This document shows positions 1-4,031 of a stretch of DNA of 5,313 bases, piece after piece. Under the pieces are notes generated by a model, which was given only the letters and a program-made list of their open reading frames with translations, ran no database searches and was not told where the DNA came from. Source of the stretch: Ruminococcus sp. CAG:254 (lineage in GTDB: Bacteria; Bacillota; Clostridia; Oscillospirales; Ruminococcaceae); contig HF997904.1 in assembly GCA_000433635.1 (NCBI GenBank), positions 1-5,313 of the forward strand, read 5' to 3'. How positions within the stretch are numbered: the first letter of the stretch is position 1; the number at the start of each line of letters is the position of its first letter. A program made the translations under genes and the position numbers.

Positions 1-930
1 CTTTGCCATAGCATTCGCCCCGTATTGGCTCATTCCGACCCCATGCCCATAGCCCTTTGTAGTAATCACAATGGAATCGGTTTCAGCTTCCACGGTAAAC
101 GCTGCCGACCGCAGGGACAATGCTGCCCGAACATCCTGTCCGCTCACGGAAACGCCCCCGACTTTCGCTGTTTTTACCGTTCCGGAGTCAGAAACCTCCT
201 CCACCGTCAGCCAGCTTTCCGGCTGGTCTGCCGGAAATTTTGCCTTTGGTGCAATCGCTTTCATGGATTTCTGTAAATCATCCTTGGAAAACGAAACTTC
301 CTCCAAAAAATGCGGTGCACTTTCATCGGCTGCACTGTCTACCGGCACTAAATACGGAACAGCCTGTCCCCAAACTGTTTCCGCCGACTCCGTTTGTCCG
401 GCAGACATCGAACAGAATGCTGCTATAATTGGCTCTTCCTCATAGGTCAGCAGATACGGCAGTACCTCATCTACAGCCTCTGCAATCGTTGCATAATAGG
501 TGTCAAATTGTGCCCCATAGTATTGTTTCGCCTGATTTTCCGTGAAGAACGCCTGATATTCTGCCGGGTCATTGGAAAAATCTGCTCCGCACAGCTCTGG
601 TGTTGGATTTTCCTGCTCCAGCAGCTGTTGCCGCACCGCATAGGTGTGGGCAGCGACTGCCTGTGCCTTGAGTGCTTCCGGCTCAAATGTTGCTGGCATC
701 TCCGCACAAACTGCTCCAATCACATAATCCCTTGCCGAAACTGCCAGCACCTCCCCTGTGGAAACATCCAGCACGGAAAAGTCCGGCAAATCGTGTGCCG
801 CTTTGGACTGCTCCGCAGCGGATTCGGATTCAGATTTTGGTGTATGCTGGGACAGCAGCAGAGCCGGTACAACCGGAATCGCTGCCAGCAGCACGGCAAA
901 CAGCAGAATCACCATGCGTTCTCGTTTCAT
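1..930 (-). CDS. spoIID: SpoIID, stage II sporulation protein D (peptidoglycan lytic transglycosylase), C-terminus cut by the window edge
   Basis: SpoIID is a membrane-anchored lytic transglycosylase that cleaves septal peptidoglycan glycan strands during forespore engulfment, working with SpoIIP and SpoIIM. Here 310 residues are visible; family members are about 340, so roughly 30 C-terminal residues are missing. Residues 6-27 form an N-terminal hydrophobic anchor after MKRER. The hallmark block AEMPATFEPEALKAQAVAA starts at residue 76, and its Glu (E77) aligns with the known catalytic Glu. The conserved TYA follows at 96-98. FCSMSAGQTESA (172-183) corresponds to the usual FHSTSGGxTE segment, with Cys replacing His. 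The end has the signature GYGHGVGMSQYGANAMAK (293-310). The ATG at 930-928 has the site AGAAAGGA nine bases upstream. It begins 39 bp after the previous stop, so it is probably co-transcribed with the SpoIID-like/PG-binding gene. Only one Cys (C114) remains where some clostridial SpoIIDs have a zinc-binding Cys/His cluster. Confidence 0.95.
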   Translation of the reverse strand, partial: MKRERMVILLFAVLLAAIPVVPALLLSQHTPKSESESAAEQSKAAHDLPDFSVLDVSTGEVLAVSARDYVIGAVCAEMPATFEPEALKAQAVAAHTYAVRQQLLEQENPTPELCGADFSNDPAEYQAFFTENQAKQYYGAQFDTYYATIAEAVDEVLPYLLTYEEEPIIAAFCSMSAGQTESAETVWGQAVPYLVPVDSAADESAPHFLEEVSFSKDDLQKSMKAIAPKAKFPADQPESWLTVEEVSDSGTVKTAKVGGVSVSGQDVRAALSLRSAAFTVEAETDSIVITTKGYGHGVGMSQYGANAMAK

Positions 931-939
931 GGAAAACCG

Positions 940-947
940 TCCTTTCT
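940..947 (-). promoter_or_regulatory. Ribosome binding site of spoIID
   Basis: The minus strand reads AGAAAGGA nine bases before the ATG ending at 928. It supports the MKRERMVILL start and places the start of the hydrophobic anchor immediately after it. Eight of its bases are complementary to the pyrimidine stretch of the small RNA proposed at 3813-3914. Confidence 0.8.
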
Positions 948-969
948 CTTTTCCTGTCAGACCGTCCGG

Positions 970-2370
970 TTAGGTAATGATATAGCCCGGATTCTGATAG
1001 GGCTGCTTCTGATAGCCATATTTTAAATCGGAATAAACACTCGTCAAGTCGTTCCAAGTTGCCACGTTTGCCGTTCCGGTTTCGACCAAGCCAAACAACC
1101 GCTGAAAGGTTGTAATTGCCGAACGTGTCATTGGCCCGAAATAACCAGTCACTCGCACCGAACCAATTTCCGGATAGGTCTGCCCAACATAGTTCAGATA
1201 CTCCTGCAAAATTCGCACATACGGACTTGTTACACCCTCCTGCAAGACGATTCCCGGAAACGGGACAATTTCTTCTGTTTCCTCCGCCAGAGGCGGCATG
1301 GAATCCAGAATGCCCATATAGGCACGGTACAAATCATACCACGTTGCCCGGTCTACAACGCCAGTTTCCGGCAGCCCATACGTCCGCTGAAACGACTTGA
1401 CAGAAGTTTCCGTCTGTTCCCCGAAATATCCGGTAATCGGGACTGGCTCTACATTTGCATAATACGCCCCAACCATGGCAAGATAATACTGCAATGCCCT
1501 GATATTTTGCCCCTGCATACCAATATGCAGTTCTTCTTCATATTGCAAGGGGAACTCTCCCTGTGCAATGCCTTCAGAGTCCAACTCTGCCAATCGTTTC
1601 ACACTGGTATAGATATAATCGATTCGATACCACGTTGCTTCATCCACCGTTCCGGTTGGAGAAAGGTTGAAAATCTCCTGAAATTTCAGCACGGCTTCCT
1701 GTGTCAGATAGCCAAAACTACCCGTAATTTCGCCGATTTTCGGAATTGCCGGATAATTGCGGCTAATGCGGTTCAACTGGATTTGCAATAGGCGAACATC
1801 TTCCCCACTGTATCCCAATGCCAACGGAAAACCGGGATAGGACTGCATAGATGTTTGCACCGGAACATTCTGTACCAAGTCGATGGAATCCCCATAATAA
1901 TAGGTCAGAATATCATAGGGAGAATACCCCTGCTCTGCCAGTCCAACCGTTCCCCACTGCGACAACCCCTCACAAGTGACTGTCGTTCCATTACAGAACG
2001 CTGCAAACAAAGGCTCGATTGTTCCCTGTCGGCGAATATAGGTGTTCAGCTGTTCGTCTACTAGGCGGTTGATGTTTTCAAAGACTTCTCTTCCGTAGGT
2101 ATACTTCTGGTCATACTGCGTGGAATCTGTAATATCAAACGGATATCCACGGGAACGGTACCATTCTGTATAAATGCGGTTCAGGGCAAAGGTAATAATC
2201 GCATAGATATTTGCCCGCAGGGCTGCCTCTGGCCATGTTGGATAGATTTCACTGGAAGCAACATTTTTGATGTAATCTGCAAATGGCACTTCTACATTCA
2301 TTGCATCTGCATCCGGTCTGCCCAGATGTACAGTAATGGTTTCCGGAATATACGGTTCTCCTTTCGGCAT
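970..2370 (-). CDS. SpoIID-like domain protein with three peptidoglycan-binding (PG_binding_1) repeats
   Basis: This 466-residue protein belongs to a clostridial family that I recognise but that has no established function. Residues about 26-160 are a compact SpoIID-like domain. SSEIYPTWPEAALRA (39-53) aligns with the SpoIID active-site block and keeps the Glu (E41). AFCNGTTVTCEGLSQWG (124-140) combines the SpoIID FHSTSGG and GVGMSQYGA motifs, and YDILTYYYG (152-160) matches the usual SpoIID end. Three peptidoglycan-binding repeats follow at about 184-249, 281-347 and 374-444. Each has an LQxxLN or LQYYL helix, a GxFG step, a FQ motif and a final TGxxxxATW. There is no signal peptide or transmembrane segment, which is odd for a wall-binding protein. 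A strong site (AAAGGAGA, 11 bases upstream) fixes the start. It follows the Pro/Glu-rich gene by 62 bp and precedes spoIID by 39 bp, so an operon is likely. A role in spore or cell-wall peptidoglycan is inferred. Confidence 0.92.
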   Translation of the reverse strand: MPKGEPYIPETITVHLGRPDADAMNVEVPFADYIKNVASSEIYPTWPEAALRANIYAIITFALNRIYTEWYRSRGYPFDITDSTQYDQKYTYGREVFENINRLVDEQLNTYIRRQGTIEPLFAAFCNGTTVTCEGLSQWGTVGLAEQGYSPYDILTYYYGDSIDLVQNVPVQTSMQSYPGFPLALGYSGEDVRLLQIQLNRISRNYPAIPKIGEITGSFGYLTQEAVLKFQEIFNLSPTGTVDEATWYRIDYIYTSVKRLAELDSEGIAQGEFPLQYEEELHIGMQGQNIRALQYYLAMVGAYYANVEPVPITGYFGEQTETSVKSFQRTYGLPETGVVDRATWYDLYRAYMGILDSMPPLAEETEEIVPFPGIVLQEGVTSPYVRILQEYLNYVGQTYPEIGSVRVTGYFGPMTRSAITTFQRLFGLVETGTANVATWNDLTSVYSDLKYGYQKQPYQNPGYIIT

Positions 2371-2381
2371 AAAAACAGAAA

Positions 2382-2389
2382 TCTCCTTT
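2382..2389 (-). promoter_or_regulatory. Ribosome binding site of the SpoIID-like/PG-binding gene
   Basis: AAAGGAGA on the minus strand lies 11 bases before the ATG at 2370-2368. The extended site AGAAAGGAGA is perfectly complementary over 10 bases to UCUCCUUUCU in the proposed small RNA (3852-3861). Confidence 0.85.
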
Positions 2390-2394
2390 CTATC

Positions 2395-2406
2395 CTATTA
2401 TAATAG
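2395..2406 (-). promoter_or_regulatory. Perfect 12-bp palindrome containing a TATAAT box, possible weak promoter or operator
   Basis: CTATTATAATAG is a perfect palindrome in the 62-bp gap before the SpoIID-like gene. Outer bases AT/AT pair again after one mismatch. It contains TATAAT on the minus strand (2402-2397), placed so that transcription would begin just before the ribosome binding site. The -35 position 17 bp upstream reads CTGGAA, a poor match to TTGACA, so any promoter would be weak or would need an activator. It could equally be an AT-rich spacer. Confidence 0.3.
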
Positions 2407-2432
2407 TATCCGGCACATTTCCAGCTGTCTGT

Positions 2433-3236
2433 TTATCGTTTTGGCTCTGTATTTTCATAGATAATGGTCTGTGTCGTGGCATCGGAGAATTGCGGTAGCG
2501 GAATCATCGCAAACTTTTGCAGCGATGTGATTCCGGCAAAAATCGGAACACTGCGGCTTTCCATCCGAAAATAACCCGGATAATGGATGCTGACATCGTA
2601 ACTTTGGAACAGAGGAATTTCATTTGGCTGCTGCTCCGACTTCTGTACCGGAGCAGGCAGCGGAATCCGTTCGGTTTCTCCGCTCTCGTTGGTGGTTGTT
2701 GTATAAAACAGCCGAGATTCCCCGTCTACAATAGCCGAAACCGTCACAGTGACATTTGGCATCGGCATTGCTTCACTGGCAGTTCGGGTGATGACCTTTA
2801 AAAATCCATAGGATGTCTTTGGGGTCAGCGGTGGAATCGGTTCTAATGGCAGCGTCTGCGGTGGCGGTACTTCTTCCGTTTCCAGCTGCGGAAAATCCAA
2901 TACCTCCCCTGTTCCGGTAATCAATGGTTCTTCCGATTCCGGCAGTGGCTGCGGTTCTTCCGGCAGTTGCTGTTCTGCCATCGGCTCAGGAAGTGGCTCT
3001 GTCTGCGGTTCTGGCATCTCTGGCATAGGCTGAGGTTCAGAAACTGGCTCTGGAACTGGTTCTGGCGGTACTTCTGGAGCAACCGGCGGCATGGATATTT
3101 CTGGAACAGCATGAATTTCCGGTGCAGGCGGTTCTGCTGCCGGAGTAGGCGGCACTTCTGTTTCTGGATGGGCACGGCGATAAAGCTGCATCATTTCAGC
3201 CTGATATTCGGCAGCGGTTTTCGGTGTTTGCTGCAT
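2433..3236 (-). CDS. Pro/Glu-rich protein with C-terminal carboxypeptidase-regulatory-like (Ig-fold) domain
   Basis: The predicted protein has 267 residues and no known function. A short N-terminal segment (MQQTPKTAAEYQAEMMQLYR) with helical character is followed by a long disordered tract at about 25-138. That tract is built of Pro-Glu units (PEPVPEPVSEPQPMPEMPEP and similar). Residues about 141-248 form a globular domain: GFLKVITR, NVTVTVS, an ETERIPLPAP turn, YDVSIHYPGYFRMESRSVPIFAGITSLQ cut into strands, and MIPLP. This pattern matches Ig-like carboxypeptidase-regulatory domains that occur next to SpoIID-like/PG-binding genes in clostridia. There is no signal peptide or membrane segment. 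The site AGGAGA (3249-3244) selects the ATG at 3236 (7-base gap) over the adjacent ATG at 3239 (4-base gap). A reading from TTG at 3329 would start inside a terminator loop and is rejected. It is probably the first gene of an operon with the SpoIID-like gene and spoIID. Confidence 0.8.
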   Translation of the reverse strand: MQQTPKTAAEYQAEMMQLYRRAHPETEVPPTPAAEPPAPEIHAVPEISMPPVAPEVPPEPVPEPVSEPQPMPEMPEPQTEPLPEPMAEQQLPEEPQPLPESEEPLITGTGEVLDFPQLETEEVPPPQTLPLEPIPPLTPKTSYGFLKVITRTASEAMPMPNVTVTVSAIVDGESRLFYTTTTNESGETERIPLPAPVQKSEQQPNEIPLFQSYDVSIHYPGYFRMESRSVPIFAGITSLQKFAMIPLPQFSDATTQTIIYENTEPKR

Positions 3237-3243
3237 CATTCCA

Positions 3244-3249
3244 TCTCCT
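3244..3249 (-). promoter_or_regulatory. Ribosome binding site that decides the start of the Pro/Glu-rich gene
   Basis: AGGAGA in the context AAAAAGGAGATGGAATGATG. Two consecutive ATG codons follow. The second (3236-3234) lies 7 bases after the site and the first (3239-3237) only 4, so the second is preferred. The protein differs by one Met between the two choices. Confidence 0.75.
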
Positions 3250-3302
3250 TTTTCGCATTGCAAATTTCTCATGCTTTTGGTGCAGTATATGCAAATCTCC
3301 CG

Positions 3303-3350
3303 AAAAACAGAACAAGGGAAACACCGCAACGATGCTTCCCTTAATTCTGT
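3303..3350 (-). terminator. Rho-independent terminator after the DUF378 gene
   Basis: The minus strand reads ACAGAATTAAGGGAA (3350-3336), a loop of about 15 bases, then TTCCCTTGTTCTGT (3320-3307), with the T run TTTTT at 3307-3303. ACAGAA pairs with TTCTGT and AAGGGAA with TTCCCTT, with a small internal asymmetry. It begins 34 bp after the DUF378 stop and so separates that gene from the downstream three-gene operon. The plus strand lacks a T tract after the hairpin, so termination is one-directional. Confidence 0.88.
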
Positions 3351-3383
3351 GGGGGATTTTAGGGGCTTTACAAATTTCTGCTG

Positions 3384-3593
3384 TTAAGCGGCATCGGTTG
3401 CCAGTGCCTCCCGCCGAAACAGGAACGAGATACACCAAACAGCAGAAATGGCAACCAAAATATAGACGATTCGACTCAAAGCACTGGTTGCACCGCCAAA
3501 CAGCCAAGCAACCAAGTCAAATTCAAAAATGCCAACCAGACCCCAGTTGACACCGCCAATCACGAGCAAAATCAATGCCAATTTATCCCACAT
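3384..3593 (-). CDS. DUF378 family small membrane protein
   Basis: The 69-residue protein has two hydrophobic helices, about residues 4-32 and 38-60. The first holds the family hallmark GGVNWGLVGIFEFDLVAWLFG and the second holds LSRIVYILVAISAVW, followed by a basic FLFRRE stretch and a short polar tail. This matches DUF378, a family of small inner-membrane proteins of unknown function. Start choice: a GTG at 3602 would sit directly against the site AGAGGT, whereas the ATG at 3593 lies nine bases after it and gives the usual family length, so the ATG is preferred. The gene appears monocistronic, with its own terminator 34 bp downstream. Its upstream region carries a possible sporulation-sigma promoter (3638-3666) and a dyad (3617-3631). 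No role in the cell is claimed. Confidence 0.9.
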   Translation of the reverse strand: MWDKLALILLVIGGVNWGLVGIFEFDLVAWLFGGATSALSRIVYILVAISAVWCISFLFRREALATDAA

Positions 3594-3616
3594 GTTTCCC
3601 ACACCTCTTTTCTTGT

Positions 3617-3631
3617 CACAGTTTTACTGTG
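3617..3631 (-). promoter_or_regulatory. Dyad CACAGT-TTT-ACTGTG in the DUF378 leader, possible operator
   Basis: A perfect 6-bp inverted repeat with a 3-base centre lies 24 bp before the chosen ATG, between the putative -10 and the ribosome binding site. A 3-base loop and the missing T tract argue against a terminator. Its position would suit a repressor site or a 5' stabilising hairpin. No regulator is identified. Confidence 0.35.
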
Positions 3632-3637
3632 CAGCCA

Positions 3638-3666
3638 TAGTATTTCCAGATTTCAGGAATCTATAC
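3638..3666 (-). promoter_or_regulatory. Candidate forespore-type (sigma-G-like) promoter of the DUF378 gene
   Basis: On the minus strand GTATA (3666-3662) and AATACTA (3644-3638) are separated by 17 bp. The sigma-G consensus known from Bacillus is GHATR, 17-18 bp, CATWHTA, so 11 of 12 defined positions fit, with only the first base of the -10 differing. No good sigma-A -35/-10 pair is seen in this leader. Such short motifs can arise by chance in AT-rich DNA, so the call is tentative. Confidence 0.35.
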
Positions 3667-3745
3667 AGACCCACTTTGAAAAAATGCATTTCACTGTAAA
3701 AAATTCCTACAAAATTTCATATAATTTGGTCACATTGCCCAAAAA

Positions 3746-3792
3746 TCCGAATTTCAGGCATTTTTTCCGAAAAATGCTTGACGATTTCCGAA
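3746..3792 (+). repeat. Three TCCGAA repeats spaced about two helical turns apart across the small-RNA promoter
   Basis: TCCGAA occurs at 3746-3751, 3766-3771 and 3787-3792, starting 20 and 21 bp apart. The last two copies are embedded in the longer identical sequence TTTCCGAAAA. The third copy lies in the spacer between the -35 and -10 boxes and the second lies just upstream of the -35. The same-face spacing suits cooperative binding by a regulator, which is inferred. Confidence 0.4.
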
Positions 3793-3806
3793 AAGTACGC
3801 TATAAT
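3778..3806 (+). promoter_or_regulatory. Near-consensus sigma-A promoter of the predicted small RNA
   Basis: TTGACG (3778-3783), a 17-bp spacer and TATAAT (3801-3806): 11 of 12 consensus bases at the ideal spacing. Transcription is expected to begin about 3813. It points away from every protein gene in the window: the gene ahead of it is convergent. It therefore has no coding target here. Confidence 0.8.
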
Positions 3807-3812
3807 AAGAAC

Positions 3813-3914
3813 AGTGAGAATAATGTTGAATTATTATCACTCGTTTTGTTGTCTCCTTTCTTTTGTTCTACATATGTTTTTCGCCGCTGGTGCATTTCCA
3901 GCGGCAATTTTTTT
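3813..3914 (+). ncRNA. Predicted small RNA of about 102 nt with an anti-Shine-Dalgarno-like core
   Basis: The interval between a strong promoter and an intrinsic terminator contains no credible reading frame. It starts with a hairpin exactly at the predicted +1: AGTGAGAATAAT (3813-3824), loop GTTGA, ATTATTATCACT (3830-3841), giving 11 pairs and one G-A mismatch. A pyrimidine-rich and apparently unpaired stretch follows (3842-3882), with TCTCCTTTCT at 3852-3861 flanked by two copies of TTTTGTT (3844-3850 and 3861-3867). A GC-rich terminator hairpin closes it. The layout of 5' hairpin, single-stranded C/U-rich core and terminator is typical of trans-acting regulatory RNAs of Bacillota that block ribosome binding sites. 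I do not recognise a named family. It could instead be an orphan leader left by a lost gene. Confidence 0.6.
3883..3914 (+). terminator. Intrinsic terminator of the predicted small RNA
   Basis: GCCGCTGG (3883-3890), loop TGCATTT, CCAGCGGC (3898-3905), then AA and seven T residues (3908-3914). The 8-bp stem is perfect and mostly GC. The opposite strand lacks a matching T run right after the stem, so it acts mainly on plus-strand transcripts. Confidence 0.9.
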
Positions 3915-3935
3915 CGACTTTTTTATGCAATCTGC

Positions 3936-3992
3936 AAAAAAGAAAACAGCAGGGATGCACCAATTTGGTGTATCACCTGCTGTTTGTTTTTT
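3936..3992. terminator. Bidirectional intrinsic terminator between the M15 peptidase gene and the small-RNA locus
   Basis: AAACAGCAGG (3944-3953) pairs with CCTGCTGTTT (3976-3985), and an inner CACC/GGTG stem lies within. The plus strand ends in GTTTTTT (3986-3992). The minus strand ends in TTTTCTTTTTT, read leftwards from 3946. Both outputs are therefore competent. It ends the M15 peptidase transcript about 46 bp after its stop and is a backstop for read-through from the small RNA. Confidence 0.9.
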
Positions 3993-4031
3993 CGGGCTGT
4001 TTCAAAATGAAAAATCGTTCCGTGTGAAAAA

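Larger units (their letters stand above)
3594..4031. other. Intergenic region holding a small RNA locus, two terminators and control sites, but no protein gene
   Basis: About 440 bp between the DUF378 gene and the end of the M15 peptidase gene. It is AT-rich with many homopolymer runs. On the plus strand it holds a promoter, a predicted small RNA and its terminator (3778-3914). On both strands it holds a bidirectional terminator (3936-3992). On the minus strand it holds the DUF378 leader (3594-3666). Between 3667 and 3745 I see only AT-rich sequence with no clear element. Open frames here on the plus strand have no ribosome binding site and no recognisable composition, and they run through terminator hairpins. 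Confidence 0.7.

Noticed and set aside
394..1026. A 210-codon plus-strand frame opposite spoIID
   Set aside because: It is antisense to spoIID, has Cys/Gln/Arg-biased composition and no family resemblance, and overlaps the end of the next gene.
2920..3130. Repetitive GGTTCTGG/GGCTCTGG-like tract that resembles a DNA repeat array
   Set aside because: The repetition follows the codons of the Pro-Glu units in the minus-strand protein. Unit lengths vary, with no regular spacers as in CRISPR.
3260..3295. Sigma-E-like promoter for the operon (GCATATA with CATGAG)
   Set aside because: The -35-like GCATATA is good, but the spacer is 12 rather than 14 bp and the -10 matches only about half of CATACAAT.
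3237..3329. N-terminal extension of the Pro/Glu-rich protein starting at a TTG at 3329
   Set aside because: The TTG lies in the loop of an intrinsic terminator, the extension is Cys-rich and unlike the rest of the protein, and a good AGGAGA site points to the ATG at 3236.
3594..3602. GTG start at 3602 for the DUF378 gene
   Set aside because: It abuts the ribosome binding site with no spacing. The ATG at 3593 has a nine-base gap and matches family length.
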